In this document: piece by piece, positions 39,201 through 52,700 of the stretch | How the letters are laid out: every line of letters begins with the position of its first letter | Numbering within the stretch: the first letter of the stretch is position 1 | Source of the DNA: Symbiodinium kawagutii | Lineage: Eukaryota > Sar > Dinophyceae > Suessiales > Symbiodiniaceae | Length of the DNA stretch: 64,000 nucleotides | Direction: 5' to 3' | Assembly: GCA_009767595.1 (NCBI GenBank) | Contig: VSDK01022166.1 | Coordinates: 312,074-376,073, forward strand | Made by a program: the position numbers and the translations under genes | Notes under the pieces: generated by a model | Seen by the model: the letters and a program-made list of their open reading frames with translations, nothing else | What the model was told of the DNA's origin: nothing | The model's database searches: none

Positions 39201-42200
39201 GAAGGGATCATTGAGGAGTCTGATTCAACTCAATGATCATTTTTCTCTGATAAATGCATTTGGTGATCGATCCCACTCCCAGAATTGGAGATCAGCCCAG
39301 CCCATGCTCCAGTGCCGAGGAGCCAAAGCATGGCACAGTTCTGTGCACATGGAAGTCGCGACGATTGCCGTAGCTTGGTTCGGCAGGAGACGTGGCACCG
39401 TCGCTACTTGTTGGCTTTGGAGGGTTGGAGCAATCTCACCTTGGTGGGAAGTGGAGATGTAAATCGATTCAAATAAAAGTGTGTAAATGTGTATATGTGT
39501 GTATGTGGATGTATATATGTATATATGTATGGGTAAAATTTATACATATATATATATATATACATTTACTATTTACATTTATTTACGGCAAATCCCTGGG
39601 CGTTGCCCGGATGCACAAGACCTGCCCAGAAGTTAGTTTGGTCAACTCTTCAAAACCCTGCGCAGACCCGTTGTTGTGAAACTCCGAGAATCAAGAAACC
39701 CTAAACCCTAAATTTTACTGCCTTTCGGCACTTAGGCGATACAGAGTGTGCATTTTTTTAAGTTGGAACTTCGCTAAGATGATTAAATGTTAGATGCCTT
39801 TGGCATTCCAATGACATTCTAAATAGTTTCATGCTAGAGCGAAGGTGCTGGCAATGGAGAGCGTTGTTAACACAATCAAGTGCTAGATGCTTCTTGACAT
39901 CAAATGTTAGATGTCCTTAGTATTTGAGTTGTTGCTATATGTGAGAGAAAGTTTCCATTGCTGAGGCCTCGGTATCATAATCAAATGTTAGATGTCCTTT
40001 ATAGACAATTCTTTGCCGTGTCAGAATGCAAATTCTAGGCACTAGGATTTTGTTGAAATGGTACTGTGTCAGCTGCCCTTAATATTCTATGAGATTGCTA
40101 GAGCCTTGTTTAGATGGCCAAATGCTAATGGCGGTTTGAAACGCGACGTATCTAAGTAGCAAAGCCTTAGATTCCTTCGGGGGTATAGGATGTAATGCAC
40201 CTTGTTCTCAGTCAATGCTGCATACGATGAACGTCCTGCGTGTGTGTCGCGTTGACCGTTGTAGCTATGTTGGACTCTGGCATTGACGCTGCTCCAGGGT
40301 GTATTTTTGCGCTTGTGATTATTCCTCTTTCTTGTTTTCTTTGTCCTCCATTGCTGGCTTATGGGTTGGGGATTTCTGAGGTCAGACTGCAGGCGCGTCC
40401 TAGATGCCCTGATATGTTTTCGAAGGTGCGTGGGAAGCTGAAGGCCAAGTTCCAACCCAGATTTTTGGGAAACGGCATGGCGCGCCGCCTGCTCCCAATG
40501 CTGATGGAAAACTTCTTTTGTCGGGGCTGTTGTCAGGCTCGCAAGTATTGTGCAAATTGGCGATCTGCAATTGAGAGGCTGGAGGACGTTTCAATGGGTC
40601 AGGGTGCAGGCATTTCCTAGGTGCCCTAATACGTTTTGGCAAATGGTTCGGAAGCTGAAGGCCTAGTTCAAAGATTCCCAATGTTTTCCAATGTTGGTGG
40701 ACAGCATTTCTGCCCATGGGAGATTTTTGTGATCTGCAAGTCAAAAATTGGAGGGTGTTTCAACAAGTCAGAATCCAGGCGTTTCGTAGGTGCCCTAATA
40801 CGTTTTGGTAAATGGTTCGGAAGCGAAAGGCCGACTTCAAATCCAGATTCCCAATGCCTTCCAATGTTGGTGGACAAAATTTCTGCAAATTGGGGAATTT
40901 TGAGATCCGTCAAAAACTGGAGGATGTTTCAGCAGGTCAGAATGCAGGCGTTTCCTAGGTGCCCTGATACGTTTTGGCAAGTGGTTCCGAAGCTGAAGGC
41001 TGACTTCAAATCCAGATCCCCAATATTTTTCAGAGTATGGATGTAACCAGAGAGTTTCAAACTAGAGTTTTAAACGTTAGTTTCAGCGAGAAAAAGGTTT
41101 CCAGAAACCTGTGCCTCAGGGGGTTGCCGGGGGGGGGGGTGGGGGGAAACTAACTAAGTCTTCTGCAAAACGTTTGTTTCCAGCCGGAAAACAAACCTTT
41201 CNNNNNNNNNNNNNNNNNNNNNNNNNNNNNNNNNNNNNNNNNNNNNNNNNNNNNNNNNNNNNNNNNNNNNNNNNNNGGGGGGTGGGCGATGCGGAGAAGC
41301 CAGCGGCGGGGCCGCGAGTCGAAGGGCGAGGCCGCGCGGATCGAGTGGCAATGCCGAGAGTCGCGTGGCGAGCGTAGACATGAAAAGAAACAATTTAAAA
41401 GAAAAGTTTCAAGAAGAAGAAACAAACGTTTCAAAACCAAAGTTTTTCTGGGGTAAACAAACGTTTCGCGCAAACCTTGTGGCACTGCCCGGAAAACAAA
41501 AGTTGAAACTCTTCACATGCCAAGGTTTGTTTTTCACCAGTGAAAGAAACGTTTTGGGGAAAGGTTTGTTTTTGGTCCAGAAACTAACTACTATGTCCAA
41601 GGTTTTAAACAAAGGTTTTGGAAAAAACTAACTAACTAACTGCCTCAGAAAAGGTTTGTTTTCCAGGGTTTGAAACTGTTTGCTCCGGAGTTTCTTGGGA
41701 GTTTAAGGGTTTCAAACAAACGTTGAAGAAAAAGGTTTGTTACGACCATCAAAACTAAAGTTTGGACCAGCAAACGTTAGTTTCTGTAGGAAAACCTTTG
41801 TTTCGGTCTCTCTCACATCTTTCACCCACTGTGGCCGCAGCTCTAATCTTTAGTTTCCCTCTGGGAAACAAAGGTTTGGGGGAGACGGTGAAGGTTTGTT
41901 TTCCAGGGAAAAACTAACCTTTTCTAGCAGACCTCTAAAACAAACCCTTGGTAGTATCCCTATTGATTTTTCAATGTTGGTGGCAAGCATTTCTGCAAAT
42001 TGGAGATTTTTGAGATCTGTAGCGCAGGAATTGGAGGATGTTTCAACAGGTCAGAATGCAGTTTGGTAGGTGCCCTAATACGTTTTGCTAAGTGGTTTGG
42101 AAGAATGTTGGTGGTTGCCAGGACGGGCAATGGGAGTACGACTTTGAAGGGAACTACGCCCAAGAAGGGCTTGGCCCGGTGCCGGTTGCGCCGGCCCGGG

Positions 42201-45200
42201 GGCGGGATGGGCAAGGGGTTCTATTTGCTGTCGTGGTATCTTGGCTGCGTTCGTGTTGCGTCGCGGCGCAGAATATTTGGCGAAGTATCATAGTCGGCAG
42301 CGGGCAGGCAAACTTGACTTCACCCCCGACTCAGCAGAAAAGATGCAGCCTGTCCGATCCCTCACTGCAGCTTCAGCCGTTGTCATGGTTCATTTTGAGA
42401 CATGTCATCTTTGAATTTGTTTTTGGAATTTGTGATTTTGAAAAATGGAACTTGATCTGATTTGCTCTTAGGAGTCGCTTACTTAGTGGCTTATACTTCT
42501 CTCTCCTTTGTATAGTAACGCTTTAATAAGGGATGCCGTCGTTTGATAAAAGTTAAGGGAGTTTGATTGTTTGACTTTCTTAGGGAGGTATGGACACAAG
42601 GTGTGATGTCAAACGAAGGGTGTCGGAATAAACCCCCGTTTGAGTGAACAAGCGAATTTATTTTAGCGTGCTTGCGTCTTTCCTCGCTTGATATCTCTTT
42701 TCCTTTACTCCTTTGATAACGTCTTGGCATCCTATGTGATTTGTGTTCTCGCTTTCCGCTTTGACCTTTGATATTCCTAATCCTCTCTGATAACCTCGGA
42801 CTCGACATGGCACTCGAGCTTGTTTGCTCTGCCTTGGCTGTTTGAGTTTACTTCAGTGAAAGCTGTCACGTGTCCACTAGTCCGTTGTATCACTTAAAAT
42901 TTTTCAAGTTTGATTGAGTGATTCGATTCAACTTCAGTGAGCGCAGTCACATGTCCACATGTTCAATGAATCACCTTTAAATTTTCGAATTTTGAAACAT
43001 TTGTCGTTTCAAGGTGGATCATAGATTGATTTTTTCCCGTCTCCCACCCATCCCTCCATTGTCTGGGGGGGTTGAAGGGGGGATTGAACTGCAACTGCTT
43101 AACTTGAGCGGATGCTTGATGAATGATTGAAAGTTGACCTCTGAAATGTGAGCCTTGACTCCTATGGATCCAAGCCTTCAACTCAAACCTTGACTTCACC
43201 CCCGACTCAGCAGAAAAGATGCAGTTTGTCCGATGTCTCACTGCAGCTTCAGCCGTTGTCATGATTCATTTTGAGACATGTTATCTTTGAATTTGTTTTT
43301 GGAATTTGTGATTTTGAAAAGTGGAACTTGATCTGATTTGCGCTTAGGAGTTGCTTACTTAGTGGCTTATATTTCTCTCTCCTCTGTATAGTAAGACTTT
43401 AATAAGGGATACCGTTGTTTGATAAAAGTTAAAGGAGTTTGATTGTTTGACTTTCTTTGGGAGGTATGGACACAAGGTGTGATGTCAAACATGACAATTC
43501 CTCAGCGCAGCTTCCGCATTCTGTGGCTTGCCGTCCTTTTCGCAGCTTTTGTCAGCACTTCGCTCGTCTCTTCCCTCCTAGCTCTTCGCCCCTTCGCTCT
43601 CTTGTGCAATGGCAGCAGCAGTTGTTCAGGCCTGGCCGGAAAAAGAATCATTGGGAAGAGAAAAGTGTTGGCTTTGACAGGTTGACGGCAACTTCGTCCA
43701 AGCTCTGTGCGACAGCTATGGCGGCGCTGTGGAGGGCCCACGCAAGCCCTTTGACCTCAAGAAGCGCCTTGGACGGTAATCTGGTTGGGGAGCCGAAAAT
43801 GGGCTTAATCCGGTTGAGGGGCCAGGAAATCCGTTATCTTCCGCGCTGCTGATAGAACCTGCTTGCAGGATGGGCCGTCTCAACTTGACCGCGCTGCTGC
43901 GTGGGGACCGGCTGGCCGACCAAGAAGAAGTTTTTGATGCCTTTTGGGGTATCACTTCCGGCACGACAGACGAGGCGCTTTGGGAAACGCAAGGCTAAAT
44001 TGCCAGCCAGGGTTTATAGTGGTGTAACGGCGTTTAACAGCTTATTGGAAGCAACCATTGTTGTGCGGTGCGCCTTGGCAAACAAAAGGGTCATGTCTAA
44101 CCATCATATTTTGGTCGATGCCGGGGAGTGAAAATATAAACAACATTCAAGTGAACAAAGTGCAGCTGTAAGGCCGCCGTTGAGTAAGTTGCTTGCCGTT
44201 GGCGTGCCCGTGGTTGTTGATAGAATTGATTAGGGCACAGCAAACCCTACCCCTTTGGTTGCCTTCCTTCTTCCTGATTCCTGACTTTCTTTGGTTCTGC
44301 TTGAGTCTGAGCAAGGTTTCTTTGAGTAAACAAGTTTTAATTACACTGTGATGCAGATGGTAGCAAATCTCGGGGGGGGCTAAGTTTTGCAAACAATTGC
44401 CCGAAAGGGATCATGGGGCGAGAGCCTGAGTGAAAGAGGTTATTGCCTGTCAACAGCGCATGTCCCAAATGCTCAGGACCGCGAGTTCTCCGTCGCATGC
44501 TCTCGTGTCTTTGTCTTCGAGGTCGACCAACGGGGCACGCCAGTATAGTGGTGCCCTGGGTGGCGGCGCCCTACAATGTGGCGCCGTACACGTGCCCGGG
44601 GCAGGTGCAGGGACCACTTCAAAGGCTGCTCAACAACGGGGTGCAAGTGCAGCCCATGTTGGAGGCCATGGCGCAGCAGTGTTCTTTTCACAAGGGGGGA
44701 TAGAAAAACGGAGGGGGGCTGAAAAGGTTGCAAGCATGTTGGATTTTAAACAGGAAATAACGAATTTATCCCTAACCAGATGTCCCAGGAAAAGAAGGGG
44801 CGAAAATGCAGCCAGACACTGAACTAAATCTTTGACATGGGATCACAAGGACTCACCGTACAGCCAAGTTAGAAGGTGCAACGGCCGCGCGATTCCACAA
44901 CAGTATCAACTACCCAGGACAAGGGGTCATGGAGACCCACAAAGGAACAAGGAGCGCAACGTACCGAAAGGACGAGAAGCATTCACAAAAGTCACAAGGG
45001 GGTAAGAATGAGCAGAGGACAGAGGGGAACAAAAGCGGGTCGGATCAAGGACTGAAGGAGGAGGGGGGGGTCGGGGCAAAATTCCTTTGATCCCCAACAC
45101 ACTGCCCACTGTGAGAATTCCGGAGTATGCTTCTCGATTTGTGATTCATTCGCAAGACAGCAACGGCGTGTGGCAGCGCAACATCAGTGTAACTGACATG

Positions 45201-48200
45201 GCAACACGAGACATGCAATTGCGCAGCTTCAAGAGACAACATGACATGTACATGTGGAAGGCCCGCCATACAAGTATGCCGCAGCACTAGCATACGCTAC
45301 ACACACATAAGCCCGATACACCTTCAAGCGGGCTGTAGGGTCACAAAAGGGTAACCGCACAAGAACCCCCGAAGGAGCTACAAAAGCAAGTAGCGCAATC
45401 GCAACAGCAATGCCGATAGGCAGACTAGAAAGGACAACAAAGCCCACAAAAGCGCACAAGCGCCAACACCAGTAACAGCCTGGGGCGCAGAAGGACCGCT
45501 GATCGTCCTGGGGTGCGCAGACGAGGTTTTCCGTTCATGGAAGCGAGGTTGTACTTCACGCGGCGAAACTGGAGGCAACGACGTGCGGTCTAAAAAAGAT
45601 GTCGCCCGGGATCGCGCACCGCAATCCTTGCAAACTGCCGTTGGTGATCTGCGAGAGGCCGGGCATGTTGGCAATCTCGGCTTGAATAATAATGAGCGTT
45701 GTCGCGTGTTTCTCTTCAGGGCTGTCGCCGATACGGATACCAGCTCTTCATACTCGATGCCGTTCCTGGGCCTGGCATCGAAAAGAGTTCATTTGTAGAT
45801 GTATGCGCGGTAAAGCTGGTTTTTCTTTCAGCGAGGCCACGCGGATCGATTCAGACTGACATGGTCGCAGGTAGGAAAATATTTTAATTTTCCTTGCGGT
45901 CAAAGAATTTTATCTTGTCAGTATTGACATTATAGTTGTTATTTTTTAGTGATGGTGCAAATCAAGAAGTCTAAAGGGTATTTGGCCTGTCCCAGGGGGC
46001 AGTGAAAAAAGATGCGTTGCGAGCCGCGCGCCACGTATCTTGTCAGTGGAAGCGACGGATCCGCTTTCGGAGAAAGTGCCGGGCGTTGCCGTGCGGGGCT
46101 GTTGCTCTGATCATATCGGCTTATTAGGTCCAAACTGTTTGTGGAATCTGTCATTTACCAGCATTGCGGGTTCGCAGGCAACAGGTGTTCAAGCTACTAG
46201 TGCCAATGCAGCAGCCTTCCACCTCCCATTTTCCTACATGCTCCATCCTCGCGCCGCGTTTGCTGGTTTCATGTGAAAGTGAGCAGACATACTTGTTCGC
46301 GTGCGGTGTTGGTTGCTCTTTGCCGTCAGGATTCCATTTGCCATAAATGCCCAACATAAAGATTAGGATATGATGGAGCAAGCTTGCCTGTGGGGAGACG
46401 CGTCTTCATTACGGCTGTGTGTGTGTGTCAACGTGCGATGCGCAAGGAGTACAGCGTATGTTTGGGCAGCCAGAACACACCGGTCGGACGTGGCGGTGTG
46501 ATTTAGTGCGCTTTTTTCTTGTGCTGTCGCCGTCGTAAAAAAACGAAACGTGTCGATTTGATGGTGGCGAATATGCTCCGCTGCCGCGTTTCTTTGATAG
46601 CGCAAGCCGAAGCGTTTTCCAGATGTGATCCACGGCCACGGGCGTATTTTTTTGCGTGGCGGCTGTGCGCGCAGGGAAAATTAGATCAAGCAGAAGCATC
46701 CCCGAAATCACGGACGGGTTCATGCCGGCATTGGTACGGGACGGTGACGATCATTAACTAGCGCGGCTTGCGTTCCCGGACTTTTTGATGAGAGACGTGC
46801 AACCAAAAGTGACCTGGTGTGAAGAGCGGCTCAGGACCGTAGCGCGCAAGGTTACCCACTCAGAGCCGTGGCCTCGACCCGCTAGCCCCTCAGATTGTCT
46901 TGCATAACAGATGCGTCTGAAAAAGCCTTCCAAAAATATCAATAAATCAAAAAACAAAGTCAAAAGGGCGGCGCGCGCGGAGCAGGGTTGATGTTGCCGT
47001 GGCCGTCGCAATACGAATGCCCCACGAGGCATGCAGGCAGAGGGTCGTGGTTGCCCCCGTTGGTGGGATCAAACATGAAACTTATAATTATGGCGTTGTT
47101 CGGGGTTGGCTGCCGCCCATGAACATTCGTGCTTAATTTTTATCATTGATGTTTGTAAATGCTGTTTGCAGTCATACATATGTTGAAAACCAAACCTTCC
47201 GCAAGGCATCAAGCTGCAGGTATGTATATATATATATAAATATCATGCAGCCCAGTGGTGCTAAGATGGCACATCTCCCAACAAGGGTGTGCAATACTCA
47301 AACCTGCGTATACACCCATGAATATATATATATATATATATATCTGTGTGTGTGTGTTAAATACACCGTTTCTAAGATGGCATATCACTCACCTGAGAGG
47401 ATAACATGCTCAAAACGTATCTAGTATGTTGATACATCCACATAAAATAGATTAATGAGACATATGAATATGTGAATATAGATTTCCAGGTCCCCCTGAG
47501 ATGGCATATGAGTAATTTACCAGCATGAAGGTGCATTGTGTGGACTAAAAATGTGTTTGCGCCCGCACATTAATTTACACAACAACTAAGCAGGCAAGAT
47601 GGCACATAGCACTACTTTCTGCCATAGCAGACTGCAGTTTTCAATGCCAATACAAGCATGCAAAGCAGTTTTTAATTGAAAAGCGACCGTCCCCCGTTCA
47701 CCTCTAACGAAAAACTCTCTATGTGCCATGTATGTTGTCACGATTTTTTTCACATAGCAAACCCATGTGCCATCTATCACGCTGAAACCACCTGTTTCCC
47801 TACTTGTTTCGATTTTTAATTTTATATGGCATAAACAGGTCATTCTATGTGTGCCATCTTAGCTGGATTCCCTATAGGTGCCAAACCGCGGAAAACAATG
47901 TCAAACCACTGTTCACCAATGGTTCAATGGTTAAAGACGGTTTCAATGCTCAACAATGGTTAATCATTCGTTAGCAATGGTTAATGCTTTAGAATGGTTA
48001 ATCAGCTTAACGATGATTAACAATGATTGATCAAACAATTTGTTCAGCTGATTTATCATTGTTAATTGATTAATCATTACAATGATTAGCAATGATTGTG
48101 CCAAACAACAAGTTGTTGTCAGTCCTCGAATCATTGAACCATTCCTTCCCATGAACGATCAAGGCTCGACCCATGCTGAGGCGCAGCCACGGGCTTCATG

Positions 48201-49678
48201 CACGCCTGTGTAGGGGACCACAGCTGCGGGCTGTCACATCACCGGGTTTATGTTGGCTAGTGATGGTTAATGGTAGCTGACAATGGTTGATAGTTGCTAC
48301 TGCAATGACTCGTTAGTAGGTTAGGAATTCCTAATGATTTCATAATAGTTACCTAGATCACTGGGTTAGTGGTAATCGCTACGTACAAACCAGTTGGAAT
48401 CAAGACGGTTTCTGGGGTGTAACTCTGGATCACTGGTCTCATTTACTGACCACAGCTTGTCTCCAGACTTGATCCTCACCCTGCTGTTACTTCGTACCTT
48501 GCCTCTTGTTTTGCATCTATTGACAGCTGAAGCATGTTGCTTTGAGAAGATTTTATGTGAACCTTCATGTTGCGAAAAACGTTTGCGCAAACAAATCTTG
48601 CTTCGAGAGATCGTCATGTGAACCTTCATGGCTTCATGTAACGAAACTTCACCCCCTAGATATTGGCTTCTGACTTCAACCCTCCTAAAAACTAGCTTCT
48701 GCGCGGTACATCCTTCAACAAGGGGGTTGGCTGCAAGCAGAGGCGACTCCAGCCTCCAGAAATGCCCGCGCCGAGGGAAAGATCCATTTCCGCAAGGTCA
48801 TCAAACCCTGGACCGATGAGTCGTGCCCGGGCTGACATCGTCCAATGGTTGGCTGCTGACATCCTGCAGGGGAATGGTTGCTGGGAGTTCCTGTACATGT
48901 TTCAACGCCTTCATGAATACGGGGGGTGCCATGAAGCTAAGAATTTTGTGATGTTGAAGGGAAACGTAGCGAAAAACATGTTTCTGGGTGTGGGTCGATT
49001 TTGGCAGGTTTTTTCTGAGGATATCAATGAGCGGAAGGTTGAAACTCGACAAAAGGGTAGCACGATGAAGAAAAAAGGTGGCACAATTCATCAGTAACAC
49101 GCCATGAAACTGAACCCTGCAATCATGGATTTGGATCTGAGCCCCCAGTTGCAGGTCACTTGAAGTAGCAGCCGCACGACTTGACACTTTTCCTGTGCAT
49201 GGGGGTGGAACAAACCATCGCATGATTGACATAAGGTGTGTTGTGACTTGAGCCTGGCCATAAATCTGGTTTCAAGGCTTTTTCGATCAGGCAACTAGAG
49301 GTTCTATAGTGCTCAATCACGCCTAATCATGGTTACAAAATGATTAACAATCACTATGATACTTTTGACATAATGCTTAAATACGGGAGCATATCAATTT
49401 GAGGGGTTTACCAATCATAGACGAACCGATTCCGACAGCCACTAGGTCGTTTGACCCATTGTTCCCAAAGTGTCCGGAGATGCGTGGAGATAGTTAGTTA
49501 GGATTGTTTGAGAGCAATCGGTTTGTTTTGTTGGTTAGGTAGAGGGAATCTTCATAAATCAATATATGGAGATTGCATCAACCAGTAGATAATGGGGATG
49601 CAACCGACGCGTAACCAACGATCATGAAATTGCAATCAAAGTTGGAAGTAGTCAACCAGGCAGTCAATTTGACCAGGA

Positions 49679-49742
<64 letters not shown>

Positions 49743-52700
49743 CGATGGTCGTGGTGGTGGTGGTGATGGTGGTGGTGGTGATGGTGGTGGTTGTATATCC
49801 AGCTGAATCAGGGATTTGCGCGAGATGCTTCAAGTTCAAAGTGATGAGATCACAGCCTACAGTAGCAGGGTTCTTGATGGTACCAGTAGCCCTGGCTACG
49901 ATTTTACCTGACTATCGGCGGATTTTAGACGGTTTGTTTCAGTTTTTTGGATTTGGGATGTGATATTCGGATCTGAATTCATCCATTTTCTTGGCAAAAG
50001 GACTTCGCTGACCTTTCATCGCTCGGCGTGCCCAACCTCATGTGTGAGACAGCTAAAAAAAATGCTGCTGAATTGTTCCAGATCAGCTGCAGTGGGTGAA
50101 ATGCTGGCAGAACCACTACCAGTTCCAGGCCTCTTTGCCTGTATTGTCATAGATGCCATGGGAATCCCAGCTTTACCCAACCATCTTTGTTTTGTGATCG
50201 ATTGCTGCATCCCATTCACTCATGCTTATTTCAGGAAATGTTGGGTGCTACTGCTTGGTAGCACGATGTAGCACGCCACCGCGGCTTCAAAAAACTGTGG
50301 GGCACTGGCAGTGTGGTACCACAGCAGGTTCTACGTGGGGTTTGTGACTGTTGAAACATGTGGACATTCAAACCTTGATTGGTCATACTAATAAGTGGAA
50401 TTCACCAGTATTAACCACTATCCTAGATCAAGCACCATTAGCCACTGTATTCACTATTATTACCCCTATTTCACCATCATTAACCATTGTTACATTCTTA
50501 GCCAGGCAATGAGGAAAGGGCGAAAAACCCGCGGTTTACGGCTGAGGCTGGGAGATTGCTCCTACCTGGACACTTGTGGGAGCCCCAGACTGCGCCATGA
50601 AGCAACAAATCAGGCACCATAGATATAAACCCCTCAATTGCTCTCAATGACGCAGAGTGTAGATGAAAACCGTTGCAAGCGCCAAAACGCATCCTGGACA
50701 AATATGGACAGACACATGTTGGAAAAGATCTTTCCTTTGGAGTTTTGAAAGTTTGTGTTAACTAACAACGTTCACTGAAAAAGTACGAACCAATGGGAAA
50801 GGGATGACCACCATTCAACTAGCGGAAACCTCGCCCAGTGGTGACTACTCTTGAGACACCTCATCGACTTGACTCGTACAGTCCACCACTGCCAGTGCCT
50901 GAAGATCCCCAAAGTTGGAAATGCTGCCAGGTTGCGTAGTTGAACAGCCGGGATTGAATCGTAACTTGTTTGGTGGCCTTCTGAACATTCATGTCTGTGT
51001 GCTCATGCTGTGTACATGTACTATTTATTCATTTATTGATTCATTGATTCATTGATTCATTGATTCATTGATTCATTGATTGATTCATTTATTCGTTCGT
51101 TCGTTCGTTCATTCATTCATAATCTCATTCACAAAGAATATGCTTGTGTCACATGTTGCAGCCCTTCTACTGTTCGCAATTTCCCTGGGGAGGGGCGAAG
51201 TTGCGTCGCCAAGGCCGCCACATTGAGAAATGCAAATACGTCCACTATGCGCCGAGCGACTCAGGGACGCTGGAGCTGAATGACGGTGGTCTTAGCGTAG
51301 GTCTTAGCTGATCAACCTAGCTTACTAACCTAGGTCTAATCATGTTTTATAATGGTAAAACGTGTTCAAACATGGTGGAGGATTGACAAGAATGGTCAAG
51401 AATGGTTGGTGATGAATAGTGGTGCATAATGGTGAATCATGGCGAAGAATGATCAATGATGGTGATTTATTATCTAGGATGGTGAATAGTGGTCATTCAC
51501 TGTAGGTGATGGTTGGTTGATGGTGGTTGAGAATGGCTAACGATGGTTGATAATCATGCTTGCTGTAACAATGGTGAATAGTGTTTGAACCTGGTGACTC
51601 ATGGTCCATATTGGTGATTGGCTCAGATCATGAACAGCTTGCGATTCCGTGGGTCATATCCAAACATGGCATCCCACAGCCATAGATGGATCAATGCAGG
51701 TGGTTGAACCTGCTTTCTTCGCAAGTTCTCAGACCCTACGAAAAAGTTCATGAACATTCGGTGGTTTCTCACGGTCTGCCTGCCGTTCCCCTGCTTGAGG
51801 CTGGACCTTACCCTTGAGCAGACCAGGTATCTGCAAGAACGCGGTGGGGGACTGAGACTGTGTGGAGTCCATGAAGCGTAGCTGTTGGTTGCGGTGCTTA
51901 GCACTATCAGTGCTTCTGTCTGATGCACAAAAGAAAAATCCGAAGTAAGCTGAAGAAGTAAGGACAGCCTGAGAAGTAGGGGGAAGCACTTAGTAGCAAC
52001 ACAGTAACTAGGTGTAAGATGCAGAAGACTGAACTATGATGCACCAAAATTGCACACATTGGATGGTAGTTCACCATGCACTATGCGGCTGAATCATTAT
52101 TCGAGTCGGACGTAACCAAACTGGGATTCAAATTGCACAATGACCTGTGGGACTGATGGCAATTTGTGAACTCTGAACAATCACTGACTCCCATCCACCC
52201 AACCTACACATACACAACAACAGCTCACACATACCGTGAGCAAATACTAGTAGTAGATGCAGTCCAAAGCAATCGGCCAGTGGTGGATTAGTGGCTACAC
52301 ATGTTCTTGTCTGAGACTACCAATGGCGGTGGGTCAAAAACCGCTTCATTTAGTGGATATTGGATATCCAGAAATTATCATTCTAGGCTTTCTTGAAATG
52401 TTCACCTATACTCATTGGCCATTTCTTGTCCCCGCCCGTCCCGACCCATATCTAGATACCGGGTTCCGTTCGCCACCACCACATCGATGTATGATATGTT
52501 GTCACCACCGTTCAAAAACTCCTGGATGGGGCCAATCAGGAGTGCCACTACCATGGGGTGATTCTCGACATTGGTTTCTCAAGGGGTGGGAAGGAATCAG
52601 ATCTGCAAAGCAGCCATTGCTACCGTGATCTACCACCAGCTTATCAGCTATTCCATGTCGCAAACACAGACCCTGGCTCAGCCGGTTGCCCATTGACCAA

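Noticed and set aside
38974..39462. 162-codon + frame containing WRSAQPMLQCRGAKAWHSS
   Set aside because: Different register from the zinc-finger exon at 39320-39369, which alone splices into the METTL3-like frame.
48762..49097. 111-codon + frame containing DIVQWLAADILQGNGCWEF
   Set aside because: Overlaps exon 48776-48822 in another register; no family match, so treated as a shadow, although its composition is coding-like.
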